Part shown: positions 45,057-54,587 of the stretch, in pieces
How the letters are laid out: every line of letters begins with the position of its first letter
How positions within the stretch are numbered: position 1 is the stretch's first letter
NCBI GenBank assembly: GCA_016125045.1
Contig: WGML01000002.1
Coordinates: 186,001-250,000, forward strand
DNA length: 64,000 nt
From: a bacterium
GTDB taxonomy: Bacteria > Pseudomonadota > Alphaproteobacteria > Caulobacterales > Hyphomonadaceae
Reading direction: 5' to 3'
The notes under the pieces: model-generated
Told to the model about the DNA's origin: nothing
The model's input: only the letters and a program-made list of their open reading frames with translations
Database searches by the model: none
Translations under genes and position numbers: made by a program

Positions 45057-45075
45057 ACTTGCGGTCTTCGCAAGT
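45057..45075. promoter_or_regulatory. Candidate PhaR operator 1
   Basis: ACTTGCG (45057-45063), five-base spacer, CGCAAGT (45069-45075): a perfect seven-base inverted repeat between phaR and phaB. TGC/GCA-type dyads are reported PhaR targets in other bacteria, so PhaR is the natural candidate. Confidence 0.45.
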
Positions 45076-45124
45076 GCAGCATGAGAAAAACATTGGATTT
45101 TCCCGGTTTCCGGGCGCTGTCGAC

Positions 45125-45136
45125 TTGCGCTCGCAA
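45125..45136. promoter_or_regulatory. Candidate PhaR operator 2
   Basis: TTGCG (45125-45129), two bases, CGCAA (45132-45136), sharing the core of the site at 45057-45075 and lying 79 bp before the phaB start. The half-site spacing differs (two versus five bases). Confidence 0.35.
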
Positions 45137-45214
45137 ACGGCTTTGGGTCAGGTCTGTAGTCAAGCCGGCGCGGAGCGCTGGCGCTGATCTGGTCCGTTGC
45201 GGAGATGTAAGCCC

Positions 45215-45943
45215 ATGCCGAAGAAAACAGCTCTCGTCACCGGCGGCACGCGCGGGATCGGCCGCGCGATCAGTGAGCGCCTCGTGCGCGACGGGTTCGC
45301 GGTCGCCGCCAATTTCGCCGGCAACGAACAAGCCGCCGCCGCCTGCGCCAGCGAGATCGGCTGCAAGGTCTACAAGTTTGACGTCGGCGACTACGACGCC
45401 TGCGCCGCGGGCGTCGCGCAGATTCAGGCCGAGCTCGGCCCCATCGACATCCTGGTGAACAACGCCGGCATCACGCGCGACGCCGTGCTCCACCGCATGA
45501 CGCGGGAGCAATGGGACGAGGTGATCCGCGTCGATCTCACGTCCGCCTTCAACCTCTGCCGCCTCACGATCGACGGCATGCGCGAGCGGGGGTTCGGCCG
45601 GGTCATCAACATTTCCTCGATCAACGGTCAGAAGGGACAGATCGGCCAGGTGAACTATTCCGCCGCCAAGGCCGGCCTCATCGGCTTCACCAAGGCGCTG
45701 GCGCAGGAGTCCGCGAAGAAGGGCATCACCGTGAACGTCGTCTGCCCGGGCTATATCGACACGGAGATGGTCGCCGCCGTGCCGGAAAAGGTGCTTGAGG
45801 GCATCATCGCTGGCATCCCGGTCGGACGGCTCGGCCGGGCGGAGGAGATCGCGGCCTGCGTCGCCTTCCTCGCCAGCGACGATGCGGCGTTCATGACCGG
45901 CGCGACACTGACCGCCAACGGCGCGCAATACATCGCCGGCTAA
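45215..45943 (+). CDS. phaB: Acetoacetyl-CoA reductase PhaB
   Basis: From the ATG at 45215 with GGAG upstream, 242 residues of the short-chain dehydrogenase family. The cofactor motif is TGGTRGIGRAI, the catalytic Ser is in INISSINGQKG, and the Tyr/Lys pair is in VNYSAAKAG. It reduces acetoacetyl-CoA to (R)-3-hydroxybutyryl-CoA with NADPH for polyhydroxybutyrate synthesis. No thiolase (phaA) or synthase (phaC) lies beside it. Divergence from phaR supports PhaB over the closely related FabG. Confidence 0.9.
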   Translation: MPKKTALVTGGTRGIGRAISERLVRDGFAVAANFAGNEQAAAACASEIGCKVYKFDVGDYDACAAGVAQIQAELGPIDILVNNAGITRDAVLHRMTREQWDEVIRVDLTSAFNLCRLTIDGMRERGFGRVINISSINGQKGQIGQVNYSAAKAGLIGFTKALAQESAKKGITVNVVCPGYIDTEMVAAVPEKVLEGIIAGIPVGRLGRAEEIAACVAFLASDDAAFMTGATLTANGAQYIAG

Positions 45944-46084
45944 CCCCGGCCGCCCGCCAGGACCTGCAATCCGGGACCCGGCGACGCGACGACGTTGCAT
46001 TCGCCCCGTGTTCGACGCATCCTTATCCCCGGGGAAACCATTTCCGGACAAAAATCCGCCCCAGTCACGGTGGAATGTCGCGGC

Positions 46085-46858
46085 ATGAAACGAATTGCGC
46101 AGAACGCTCATCTTGGCGGTCTAGCGGTTATGGTCGCCACCTCGGTTCTCGTGGTCGGCCCCAATCGCACGGCCGACGCCCAACAGCCCGCTCCAAGGCC
46201 GGAGTCCTCGGGCGCATCTCTGTCGTCCGTCAACCGGGCCGGAGCCCATGGACCGGTGATGTATGAGGACACGGCGACGCGTCGCCGCTTCGTGCTCGAT
46301 CGGTCCGGCGCCGAACCACTCCTGAAATTTGATGACGATCCGGAAGTCTTCGCCCTGCGGTCGACCACGGCGCAGCGCGGGGATGATTTCCTGCGATCCG
46401 ACGCGGGTCGGCTGGTGCTTCGCGTCACCGAGCTCGGCAATGTGATCGCCTTCTTCGGCGATTCGAACGGCGCTCCGGCGGCGACGACCGGTTCGGCGGC
46501 CCCGCTCGATCGCCCGCCGCTGGCGACCTCGCTGTCAGACAAGGTCAAGGCGGCGTCGCGCGATCTTGGAACGCTCGCCGGGCATGAGGTCACTGTTTTC
46601 GGAGCGGGCGAGTTCGCCGGCGCCGAAGCCTGGGCGGCCGATGCGCTTCTGGTCGCGGTCCTCGGAGTCGAACGGGCGAAGGGCCTTGAGGCTGGGTCGG
46701 GCGACAAGCTTCGCGCCCTCAGGCTCACGCGCGCCGCCGCTCCCGCGGCGGACTTCAAGGATGGCGAACTCGTGCTCAGCGTCAATCCGGCCGAGGGTTA
46801 TGCCGGCAGGCCGTCGTCTGAAGCCATCGCGCTCGCGCTGATGTCCGGCGGGTCCTGA
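46085..46858 (+). CDS. DUF4908-family exported protein
   Basis: From the ATG at 46085, 257 residues with a signal peptide (MKRIAQNAHLGGLAVMVATS, cleavage near ADAQQ). The mature part contains the DUF4908-like core MYEDTATRRRFVLDRSG, FALRSTTAQRGDDFLRSD, LRVTELGNVIAFFGD, then LAGHEVTVFGAGEF. The domain is known mainly from Caulobacter relatives, without assigned function. A longer frame from 45995 adds no signal-like sequence. It converges on gloB. Confidence 0.75.
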   Translation: MKRIAQNAHLGGLAVMVATSVLVVGPNRTADAQQPAPRPESSGASLSSVNRAGAHGPVMYEDTATRRRFVLDRSGAEPLLKFDDDPEVFALRSTTAQRGDDFLRSDAGRLVLRVTELGNVIAFFGDSNGAPAATTGSAAPLDRPPLATSLSDKVKAASRDLGTLAGHEVTVFGAGEFAGAEAWAADALLVAVLGVERAKGLEAGSGDKLRALRLTRAAAPAADFKDGELVLSVNPAEGYAGRPSSEAIALALMSGGS

Positions 46859-46896
46859 CGCAATTCGCGTCGCTTCAAACCGCGCCGATACGCCGA

Positions 46897-47661
46897 TCAG
46901 AACACATTCTTGCGTTCACGGATCTCCCGGAACGCCTCGACCGCGTCGCCGGACTGTCCGACCGCGGCCTGAAGCGCCGGGTCGTCCGCGCGCATGAACG
47001 GATTGGCGGCGAGCTCGTCGGCGATCGTCGTGGGCACGGTCGGCTGCCCCCGCTCCCGCAGCGCGCGCACCCGGTCGCCATAGGCGTGCAGCGCCGGATT
47101 TCGGCCATCCACCGACAGCGCGAAGGCGAGATTGCTCAGCGTGTATTCGTGCGCGCAATATACTTTGGTGTCGCCCGGAAGCGCCCGAAGCTTGCCCAGG
47201 CTCGCCCACATCTGCGCCGGCGTGCCCTCAAACAGGCGGCCGCAACCAAGCGCGAAGAGCGTGTCCCCCACAAAGGCCAGCTTGTGCTCGGGGAGGGCGT
47301 AGACGATATGCCCGGCGGTGTGGCCCGGCGTGTCCATCACCCGCGCGACGACGCCGCCCAGCGCCACCTCATCGCCTTCGCCGACGAGCCGGTCGAGCGT
47401 GCCGATCTTGTCGGCTTCCCCTCGCGGGCCGGTGATGCGGCACCCGGTCGCCGCCTTGATCGCGGCGTTGCCGCCGGCATGGTCCGGGTGCCAGTGGGTG
47501 TTCCAGATCTGCGTGATCTTCCACCCGCGCGAGGCGGCCTCGGCGAGGATGCGCTCCGCGTCAGGCGTATCGATGGTCGCCGTCTCGCCCGACGCCGGAT
47601 CATGGATCAGGAATCCATAATTGTCCTGAAGGCAGGGGAACATGTGGACGATCGGGGCCAT
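46897..47661 (-). CDS. gloB: Hydroxyacylglutathione hydrolase (glyoxalase II)
   Basis: From the ATG at 47661 with AAGGA upstream, 254 residues. The metallo-beta-lactamase fold metal motif is THWHPDHAGG. Further ligands lie in DTPGHTAGHIVY and FVGDTLFALGCGRLFEG, and the late one in YCAHEYTLSNLAFA. It hydrolyses S-lactoylglutathione to lactate and glutathione in methylglyoxal detoxification. It is divergent from the methyltransferase gene at 47762, a pairing common in alphaproteobacteria. Confidence 0.95.
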   Translation of the reverse strand: MAPIVHMFPCLQDNYGFLIHDPASGETATIDTPDAERILAEAASRGWKITQIWNTHWHPDHAGGNAAIKAATGCRITGPRGEADKIGTLDRLVGEGDEVALGGVVARVMDTPGHTAGHIVYALPEHKLAFVGDTLFALGCGRLFEGTPAQMWASLGKLRALPGDTKVYCAHEYTLSNLAFALSVDGRNPALHAYGDRVRALRERGQPTVPTTIADELAANPFMRADDPALQAAVGQSGDAVEAFREIRERKNVF

Positions 47662-47761
47662 GATGCGTTTCCTTATTCGGTCCGGTCCCACCATATAGGG
47701 TCTGATCACCCGATGACGACCTTTAATCATCGTCGGGCGCGTTCGCGAGGCGGGCTTCTCC

Positions 47762-48508
47762 ATGCGATTCGACGTCGACCGCTTGCAGGCGTTCTACGCC
47801 ACCCCGCTCGGTCGGCTGGCCGACGAGATGGTGGCGGCGCGGATCGCGGCCTTGTGGCCCGGGGCGCAGGGCCTCGACATGCTCGGCGTCGGTTACTGCC
47901 CCGGAATCCTGGACGTGTTCCTCCCCTCCGCGCGCCGCGTGCTGTGGGCGTCGCCGGAGGAGGTCGGCGCCTTTCGATGGCCGGCGGACGGGAAATCGCT
48001 CACTTCGCTGGTGGAGGAGGAACGACTGCCCTTCCTCGATGCGATCTTCGATCGCGTCGTCATCCGCCATGCGCTGGAGGATGTCGAAAGCCCTCGGCGG
48101 TTCCTGCGTGAGATCTGGCGGGTGATGGCCCCTGAAGGGCGGTTGATCGTTGTCGCCGCGCACCGCCGCGGGCTCTGGGCGCGCGCCGAGTCCACGCCCT
48201 ATGGCCATGGCCGGCCCTACACCCGCAGCCAGCTCACCCGCCTCCTGGAGGACGGCATGTTCCGCCCCACCGCCTCCGCCCGGGCCCTCTATGCGCCCCC
48301 GATCGACTGGCCCGTCATCACATCAACAGGCGATGCGTGGGAGCGGGCGGGCCGTTTCGGCTGGTCGAGCTTCGGCGGGGTGCTGATGGTCGAGGCGGTG
48401 AAGCACGTCATGTCCGATCCCATGGTGCGCGCATCGCGCCGCCGCCAGGAGGTCAGGGCTCCGGCGCACGCCGCGCCCGCGCAATCCGATCCGTTGGACG
48501 ATCTCTGA
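47762..48508 (+). CDS. Class I SAM-dependent methyltransferase
   Basis: A 248-residue methyltransferase of type 11 layout. A diverged SAM-binding start (ALWPGAQGLDMLGVGYCPGIL) is followed by LPFLDAIFDRVVIRHALEDV and LREIWRVMAPEGRLIVVAAHRRG, which are clearer. A conserved C-terminal part reads WSSFGGVLMVEAVKHV. The substrate is unknown. The glycine-rich motif I is weaker than in most members. Confidence 0.85.
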   Translation: MRFDVDRLQAFYATPLGRLADEMVAARIAALWPGAQGLDMLGVGYCPGILDVFLPSARRVLWASPEEVGAFRWPADGKSLTSLVEEERLPFLDAIFDRVVIRHALEDVESPRRFLREIWRVMAPEGRLIVVAAHRRGLWARAESTPYGHGRPYTRSQLTRLLEDGMFRPTASARALYAPPIDWPVITSTGDAWERAGRFGWSSFGGVLMVEAVKHVMSDPMVRASRRRQEVRAPAHAAPAQSDPLDDL

Positions 48509-48581
48509 TGCAAGCTGTTGCGCAATATGTGTAAGTGATGTAAGTAGCTCTTCATAAGACCCATCCAGAAGGAATCGACCG

Positions 48582-48926
48582 ATGAAATTCATCACCGCCG
48601 TCTTCAAGCCGAGCCGCCTCGACGCCGTCCTCGACGCGGTCACCGCAGCCGGCGCCTCCGGTGTCACCGTCACGGAAGTGCGCGGCTATGGCCGTCAGCA
48701 AGGCAAGACCGAGGTTTATCGCGGCGCCGAGTATGAAGTGAAACTTCTGCCCAAGGTGAAGGTCGAGATCGCGGTGCCCGACAGCGCCGTCGAGCGCGTC
48801 GTCGAGGCGATCTCGACCTCGGCCAACACCCAGAAGATCGGCGACGGCAAGATCTTCGTCGTCGACCTCGAGCAGGCGCTTCGCATCCGCACCGGCGAGA
48901 AGGACGAGTCCGCCCTCACCAACTGA
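48582..48926 (+). CDS. P-II family nitrogen regulatory protein
   Basis: A 114-residue trimeric signal protein with GAAGGA upstream. The T-loop has YGRQQGKTEVYRGAEYEVK with the uridylylation target Tyr51. The C-terminal signatures VTVTEVRGYGRQ and KIGDGKIFVVDLEQALRIRT are intact. P-II proteins bind ATP, ADP and 2-oxoglutarate and control glutamine synthetase adenylylation, NtrB or AmtB. glnB and glnK cannot be told apart here. Neither glnA nor amtB is adjacent, which is unusual. Confidence 0.93.
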   Translation: MKFITAVFKPSRLDAVLDAVTAAGASGVTVTEVRGYGRQQGKTEVYRGAEYEVKLLPKVKVEIAVPDSAVERVVEAISTSANTQKIGDGKIFVVDLEQALRIRTGEKDESALTN

Positions 48927-48996
48927 CGGTCGTTCATGCGGGCCGGGCGCGGGCGACGGTGCGTCCGGCGTCCCTCCCGGACCGCGTGGCCGCCGG

Positions 48997-49620
48997 TCAG
49001 CTCTGCGCCTTACCCGTCCGGGCGAGCACGAACACCACTTCCTCGGCGAACCAGTTGGTCCAGCCGAGCGAGGCCTGTGCATCATCGTCCCGGCCCACCG
49101 CTGCGATCGCGGTCACCTGGAGGCCGAGTTCCGCGGCGAGCTCGCTCATGTCGCGGGCCGAACACGGGCGGCGCGCGCCGTCCGACCACCACGCCCCGGA
49201 ATGCGACAGCGACGGCACGCTGCCCTGTGTGAGCAGGGCGAACCGCACCCGCCAGTGGCCATAATTCCGGAACGACACGATCACCTTCGGCGCGATCCGG
49301 GCGAGCTCCGCGAGCACGAATCTCGGCCGCGCCACTTCCTGGATCGTTTTCGACAGGATCGCCGCATCGAATGCATCGTCCGGATAGACTGGCAGATCGC
49401 GATCGGCGTCGCCCTGCACGACGGCGAGCCCCCGCGCGACGCAGCGATTGACCCCGGCCCGTTCAAGCTCCAGCCCGCGCGGCTTGGCGCCGCGCTCCGA
49501 CCTCAGGAGCTGCATCAGCTGGCCGTCGCCGCACCCGACGTCCAGCACCCGCTCACCCGCGGAGATGAAGCGCGCGATGACCCGGTGATCCTCGCGTTGG
49601 CTCGCGGCCATGTCCATCAT
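48997..49620 (-). CDS. metW: Methionine biosynthesis protein MetW
   Basis: A 207-residue methyltransferase-fold protein with [35 protein letters not shown] and the MetW-typical [20 protein letters not shown] plus [21 protein letters not shown]. MetW is needed with MetX for homoserine acylation in many Proteobacteria. The ATG overlaps the metX stop by four bases (ATGA), which indicates coupling. Confidence 0.95.
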   Translation of the reverse strand: MMDMAASQREDHRVIARFISAGERVLDVGCGDGQLMQLLRSERGAKPRGLELERAGVNRCVARGLAVVQGDADRDLPVYPDDAFDAAILSKTIQEVARPRFVLAELARIAPKVIVSFRNYGHWRVRFALLTQGSVPSLSHSGAWWSDGARRPCSARDMSELAAELGLQVTAIAAVGRDDDAQASLGWTNWFAEEVVFVLARTGKAQS

Positions 49621-50789
49621 GGTCCGGCGCTCCGCGGCGGCAGCCCGCGCGCTTCCGCCGCGGCGTCGATGAAGCCCGCCATCGCCGCTTCGTATTCCGG
49701 CTCCTCCAGCAGGAACGCGTCATGGCCCTTGTCGCTGTCGATCGACACATAGGACGTCTCGCACCCCGCGGCGTTCAGCGCCCGTACAAGGTTGCGGCTC
49801 TCTTCCGGCGTGTAGTGCCAGTCGGAGGAGAATGAAAACACGCAGAACCGCGTATCCAGCCCGGCGAACGCCGCCGCAAGCTGGCCGTCATGATCGGCGG
49901 CGAGGTCATAATAGTCCATTGCCCGCGTGATATAGAGGTACGAGTTCGCATCGAACCGGTCGACGAAGCTCTGGCCCTGATGGCGCAGATAGCTCTCGAT
50001 CTGGAAATCGGCGTCGAAGCCGAACCCCACGGCGGAGCGGTCCTGCAGCCGCCGGTCGAATTTCCGCTTCAGCGACGCCTCGGACACATAGGTGATATGC
50101 GCCGCCATCCGTGCGACCGCGAGCCCCCTGTCCGGGTGGACGCCATGGGCGAGATACGCGCCGTCCCGCCAGTCCGGGTCCGCCATGATCGCCTGTCGCC
50201 CGACCTCGTAGAAGCCGATATTCTGCGCCGACTGCCGCGCCGCCGTCGCGATCGGCGCCGCCGCGAACACCCGGCCGCGGGCCTGCACCGTCCACTCCAG
50301 CACCTGCATCCCGCCGATCGATCCGCCGGCGACCAGAAACACGTCGGGAATATCGAGCGCGTCCAGAAGCGCGATCTGCGCGCGCACCATGTCCGGGATG
50401 GTGATCAGCGGGAAATCCACTCCCCAGCGCTGACCGCCGGGACCAACGCTCGCCGGTCCCGTCGATCCCATGCACCCGCCGAGCACATTGGTCGCGATCA
50501 CGAAGAACCGGTCGGTGTCGATCGGCCGCCCCGGGCCGACCATGCGGGGCCACCAGGCGGGCCGGCTCGTCACCGGGTTCACGTCGGCCACGAACTGGTC
50601 GCCGGTGAGCGCGTGGCAGATCACCACGGCGTTGTCGCGCGCCGGCGACAGCCTTCCCCAGGTCTCGTAGGCGATCTCGACATGCTCAAGCGCGCGTCCG
50701 CTGTCGAGCCGCAGCGGACGGTCTGGCGTCGCGACCACCAGCCGTTTCAGGCGGTCGGCGGCCGTGAGGGATCGGGACAGGGTGGCCAT
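49617..50789 (-). CDS. metX: Homoserine O-acyltransferase MetX
   Basis: A 390-residue alpha/beta-hydrolase-fold enzyme. The nucleophile motif is [14 protein letters not shown], with [10 protein letters not shown] earlier and the late [12 protein letters not shown] carrying the catalytic His; the Asp lies in FSSDWHYTP. It activates homoserine with acetyl- (or succinyl-) CoA in methionine synthesis. Acyl donor choice cannot be set. It is the first gene of metX-metW and is divergent from the aromatic amino acid operon at 50957. I saw no SAM riboswitch upstream. Confidence 0.95.
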   Translation of the reverse strand: MATLSRSLTAADRLKRLVVATPDRPLRLDSGRALEHVEIAYETWGRLSPARDNAVVICHALTGDQFVADVNPVTSRPAWWPRMVGPGRPIDTDRFFVIATNVLGGCMGSTGPASVGPGGQRWGVDFPLITIPDMVRAQIALLDALDIPDVFLVAGGSIGGMQVLEWTVQARGRVFAAAPIATAARQSAQNIGFYEVGRQAIMADPDWRDGAYLAHGVHPDRGLAVARMAAHITYVSEASLKRKFDRRLQDRSAVGFGFDADFQIESYLRHQGQSFVDRFDANSYLYITRAMDYYDLAADHDGQLAAAFAGLDTRFCVFSFSSDWHYTPEESRNLVRALNAAGCETSYVSIDSDKGHDAFLLEEPEYEAAMAGFIDAAAEARGLPPRSAGP

Positions 50790-50956
50790 GAGCCGCGCAC
50801 ACTAGACGAAAACCCTGCGCGATCCCAAGACCCCCCGGAGCGCATCGTGCGGCTGCTGCGGCCGATCGGCGGCTGCGCCTTGTATCGCCTGGGAAATGTC
50901 GCACAAGATAGTGTTGAAACAGGACACGGCCGGCCACGGGGGCGGGAGACGCTGAG

Positions 50957-51739
50957 ATGACTGATGAACCCGATGGCGAGAGCCTGCGGGACGCCGTGGC
51001 TGCGGCGGAGCGCAAACTCGTCGACCTGCTGGCGGAGCGCTGGCGCCTGCTCGAGCGCGAGCTTGCCGAGCCCGGCTTCAATTCGGGCTTCGACCCGGCC
51101 CGCGACGCCGCCACCGCCCGCCGCGTCGTGGAGAGCGCCGCCGGCCGTCTGCCCGCGGGCGTCGCGGTCAGGATCTGGCGCGCCCTCAGCGCGGAAACAC
51201 AGCCGCTGCGGGGCGTCGTGTCCGTCCTCACCTGCGGCGGTGATCTCGGCATCCTCAACGAGGCCGCCCGCGGCTATTTCGGTTTTGCCTGCGACGTTTC
51301 GCCAGTCGCGGAAATTCGCGAGGCGCTCGAACGCGCTGAACTCGGAAAGGGCGAGATCGCCTGCCTGCCATGGCCGGAGCTTGCGGGCGCCGGCCAGTGG
51401 TGGCCGATGCTTAACGAGAATCGCTTCCGCAATCTCGCCATCCTCGACGGTTGGCCCCGCTGGAACGGATCGGGCGCGCCCCGGGCGGCGATCGTGTACC
51501 GCGGCGCACCGCAACCCTCCGGCGACGACGACACGCTCGCCACGGCCCATGACGACCGCCACGCCGCCGAGCAACACCTTGCGGAGGCGGGACTTGTCGG
51601 TCAGGTGACGGCGCGGGCCCGCTCGCTCGTGCTCCTTCGGCTGCGGGAGTATGTGGCTCCGGACGATCCCCGCCTTGATGCCGCCCGCCGGGCGGGGCTA
51701 GACGGGTTGCGTGTTGTCGGGGTGTTGCCGCGCCCCTGA
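50957..51739 (+). CDS. Chorismate mutase-like protein
   Basis: A 260-residue protein. The first 90 residues form the helical AroQ-type layout (LRDAVAAAERKLVDLLAERW, then a second and third helix). The following part, GVVSVLTCGGDLGILNEAAR, and the C-terminal region are specific to an alphaproteobacterial group. The location immediately before hisC and tyrC supports a role in converting chorismate to prephenate. Some active-site residues of AroQ are not obvious, so activity is inferred. RBS is GGGAGACGCTGAG. Confidence 0.8.
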   Translation: MTDEPDGESLRDAVAAAERKLVDLLAERWRLLERELAEPGFNSGFDPARDAATARRVVESAAGRLPAGVAVRIWRALSAETQPLRGVVSVLTCGGDLGILNEAARGYFGFACDVSPVAEIREALERAELGKGEIACLPWPELAGAGQWWPMLNENRFRNLAILDGWPRWNGSGAPRAAIVYRGAPQPSGDDDTLATAHDDRHAAEQHLAEAGLVGQVTARARSLVLLRLREYVAPDDPRLDAARRAGLDGLRVVGVLPRP

Positions 51740-51787
51740 CCTTGACCGGATATTCAAACGCGGCAGGAAAGCGATCACGGCGCGACC

Positions 51788-52882
51788 ATGGCCACGAGAC
51801 CCGAGCCCGTTCCCCAGCTTGCACGCGTCACCCCCTACGCGCCCGGCGCCTCGCCCAAGCCGGGGTCAGGACCAAGCTACAAGCTCGCCTCCAATGAAAA
51901 CCCGCTCGGGTGTTCGCCGCGGGCGAAGGCCGCCTTTCTCGCCGCCGGTGAAAAGCTGGAGCGCTATCCCGACGGCGGCGCCGTCGCGCTTCGGGCGGCG
52001 ATCGCAGCGCGCTTCGGCCTTGACCCCGCGCGCATCATCTGCGGCGCCGGATCGGATGAAATCTTCCAGATGATCGCCCGCGCCTATCTCGCGCCGGGGG
52101 TGGAGACCATCGTCACGGCGCACGCCTTCTCCATTTATGCGATCCTCGCCGATCAGTGCGGCGCCAAAGTCGTCGTCGCCCCCGAGACGGAGCTCACCGC
52201 CAGCGTCGACGCCATCCTGGAGCGGGTCACACCCTCAACCCGCGTCGTCTGGCTCGCCAACCCCAACAATCCGACGGGGACCTACATCCCGCATGACGAA
52301 GTCAAGCGCCTGCACGCCGGCCTGCCCGCCAACGTGCTGCTCGTGCTCGACGGCGCCTATGCGGAATTCGTCCGCCGCAATGACTATTCCGGCGGCTTCG
52401 AGCTTGCCGGCGAACACGAGAACGTCCTCGTCACCCGCACCTTCTCAAAGCTGCACGGCCTCGCCGGCGTTCGCATCGGCTGGGGTTATGCGCCCGCTCA
52501 TGTGATCGATGCGCTGGAACGCGTCCGCATGCCGTTCAACGCCAACGCTCCGGGGCAGGCGGCCGCGATCGCGGCGCTGCAGGACGATGACTTCATCGAA
52601 CGCTCGCTCGCCCACAACGACGCGGAACTCGCCCGTCTGACGACCGGCCTGCGCGAGCTCGGCCTCGAAACGCCGGAAAGCTTCTGCAATTTCGTCATTG
52701 CCCGCTTCCCGCAGACACCTGGTCGCACCGCCGCCGAGGCCTTCGCCTTCCTCATGGAACGGGGCGTGACGGTGCGCGGCATGAAGGGCTATGGCCTGCC
52801 GGACCATCTGCGCATTTCGGTCGGCACGCGCGAGGGCGACGACGCGCTCCTCGCCGGGCTGAAGACGTTCTTCTCGAAATGA
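51788..52882 (+). CDS. hisC: Histidinol-phosphate/aromatic aminotransferase HisC
   Basis: A 364-residue class II PLP aminotransferase. Motifs: YKLASNENPLGCSPRAKAA, WLANPNNPTGTYIP, VLDGAYAEFV and the PLP lysine in TRTFSKLHGLAGVRIG. It catalyses transamination of imidazole acetol phosphate and, in this gene context, probably of prephenate or phenylpyruvate. It sits between the chorismate mutase-like gene and tyrC, overlapping tyrC by four bases. Confidence 0.95.
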   Translation: MATRPEPVPQLARVTPYAPGASPKPGSGPSYKLASNENPLGCSPRAKAAFLAAGEKLERYPDGGAVALRAAIAARFGLDPARIICGAGSDEIFQMIARAYLAPGVETIVTAHAFSIYAILADQCGAKVVVAPETELTASVDAILERVTPSTRVVWLANPNNPTGTYIPHDEVKRLHAGLPANVLLVLDGAYAEFVRRNDYSGGFELAGEHENVLVTRTFSKLHGLAGVRIGWGYAPAHVIDALERVRMPFNANAPGQAAAIAALQDDDFIERSLAHNDAELARLTTGLRELGLETPESFCNFVIARFPQTPGRTAAEAFAFLMERGVTVRGMKGYGLPDHLRISVGTREGDDALLAGLKTFFSK

Positions 52883-53820
52883 CCGGGTCGCCCGTCTTCG
52901 ACCGCATCGCCATCATCGGGGTCGGCCTCATCGGCTCCTCCATCGCGCATGCCGCCGCCCACGCGGGCGCCGCCGCGCACATCGTCCTCTACGATCTTGA
53001 TCCGCACGTCCGCGAGCGCGCCCGCGCCCTTGGCCTCGGGGAAGTCGCCGAGTCGCCGGAGGCCGCCGTATCGGGCGCGGACGCGGTGTTTCACTGTTCG
53101 CCTGTCGGGGCCATACGCGCCGCCGCCGAGGCCAGCCTGTCGGCGATGTCGCCGGGCGCCATCCTCACCGACGTCGGCGGCGTGAAGGCGAGCGTCGCGC
53201 GAGAGCTCGCCGCGATCTGCCCGCCTGGCGTCCATCTCATCCCCGGACACCCGATCGCCGGAACCGAGCGGTCCGGCCCGGACGCCGGCTTCGCCACCCT
53301 GTTCGAGGGCCGCTGGTGCATCCTCACGCCGCTTCCCTCGGACGACCCGGCTTACGCAGCGGCGGTCGTTCGCCTCTCCCGGTTCTGGGAGCGGCTCGGC
53401 TCGCGGATCGAACTCATGGACCCCGCCCGGCACGATCTCGTCCTCGCGATCACGAGCCATGTTCCGCACCTCATCGCCTACAATATCTGCACCACCGCCC
53501 ATGACCTTGAGACCGTCACCGAGGGAGAGGTGGTCAAATTCTCCGCCGGCGGTTTCCGCGATTTCACGCGCATCGCCGCGTCCGACCCCACCATGTGGCG
53601 TGACGTCTTCCTCAACAACCGCGAGGCCGTGCTGGAGACGCTCGGCCGGTTCACGGAGGATCTCATCGCCCTCCAGCGCGCCATCCGCTGGGGGGAGGGG
53701 GAGGTGCTGTTCGACCTGTTCACGCGCGCGCGTGGCATTCGCCGGTCGATCATCGAGGCGGGGCAGGACACCGCCGCCCCCAATTTCGGCCGCGACGCGC
53801 CAGCGTCGCCGGAAGACTAG
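52879..53820 (+). CDS. tyrC: Prephenate/arogenate dehydrogenase
   Basis: A 313-residue NAD(P)-dependent dehydrogenase: Rossmann IAIIGVGLIGSSIAHAAAHA, substrate motifs GHPIAGTERSGPDAGF, and ITSHVPHLIAYNIC. It oxidatively decarboxylates prephenate or arogenate in tyrosine synthesis. The ATG overlaps the hisC stop (ATGA). The stop codon shares a CTAG palindrome with the stop of the convergent plsC. Confidence 0.94.
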   Translation: MTGSPVFDRIAIIGVGLIGSSIAHAAAHAGAAAHIVLYDLDPHVRERARALGLGEVAESPEAAVSGADAVFHCSPVGAIRAAAEASLSAMSPGAILTDVGGVKASVARELAAICPPGVHLIPGHPIAGTERSGPDAGFATLFEGRWCILTPLPSDDPAYAAAVVRLSRFWERLGSRIELMDPARHDLVLAITSHVPHLIAYNICTTAHDLETVTEGEVVKFSAGGFRDFTRIAASDPTMWRDVFLNNREAVLETLGRFTEDLIALQRAIRWGEGEVLFDLFTRARGIRRSIIEAGQDTAAPNFGRDAPASPED

Positions 53821-54587
53821 CCCGCGCCCGCCTGCACCGGTCCCGCCTTCGCGGTCTGCGCCTGCGCCTCCCGTCCTTCTGCCACCAGGCGCGTGGTCGC
53901 CGACTGGAGGGATTCCGTCAGTCGCACCATGAAATCCTGCCTGGAGAGACCGGGCTCGATCATCGGCAACACCTCGAAAACGATGCGGCCGGGACGTTTC
54001 GGGCCGCCGCCCGAGGGCGGCCAGCACAGGCCGGTGTTCACCGCGACCGGCGCGCAGGGCAGGTCGAGCGCACGATAGAGCGCCGCCACGCCGGGCTTCA
54101 GCTCAACGTCCGCGTCGACAGGCTGGCGCGTTCCTTCGGGAAAGATCACGACGCTCCGTCCGCGCGCCGCCGCGTCGCGCGCGCCCGCGATCATCGTCTT
54201 CAGCGCCTTCACCGACCCTTCCCGATCGATCGGGATCATGCCCGCGCGTCGGCAATACCAGCCGAACACCGGCGTCGCCATCAGTTCGCGCTTCAGGATG
54301 AAGGCCGGATCGGCGATGAACTTGAACGGCGCGAGCGTGTCATAGGTGCTCTGGTGGCGCGCGGCGAACAGCACGGGCGCGTCCTTCGGCAGGTGTTCGA
54401 GCCCCCGGAACTCGGTCGGCGTCTTCAGGATCACCCGCATCCCCCAGACGATCGCCAAGGTCCACGCCCGCATAGTCCAGACGAGCACCGGTCGCCACAA
54501 CATCGACGGGACGAGACAAGTGAGCCCGATCACCGCCATCGACGCATAGAACCAGGCGTCGAAGAGCGTGGACCGCAGCGGGATCAT
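53817..54587 (-). CDS. plsC: 1-acyl-sn-glycerol-3-phosphate acyltransferase PlsC
   Basis: From the ATG at 54587, 256 residues. One N-terminal membrane helix (about residues 11-35) precedes the acyltransferase motifs H-x4-D in AARHQSTYDTLAPF and FPEGTRQPVD. It makes phosphatidic acid in the inner membrane. It overlaps the upstream ydcF-like gene by four bases and ends the ftsE-ftsX-ydcF-plsC run. Confidence 0.94.
   Translation of the reverse strand: MIPLRSTLFDAWFYASMAVIGLTCLVPSMLWRPVLVWTMRAWTLAIVWGMRVILKTPTEFRGLEHLPKDAPVLFAARHQSTYDTLAPFKFIADPAFILKRELMATPVFGWYCRRAGMIPIDREGSVKALKTMIAGARDAAARGRSVVIFPEGTRQPVDADVELKPGVAALYRALDLPCAPVAVNTGLCWPPSGGGPKRPGRIVFEVLPMIEPGLSRQDFMVRLTESLQSATTRLVAEGREAQAQTAKAGPVQAGAG

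Noticed and set aside
50790-50956. Possible SAM riboswitch upstream of metX
   Set aside because: I looked for the SAM-II core elements expected before met genes in alphaproteobacteria and did not find the conserved loop sequences or pseudoknot partners.
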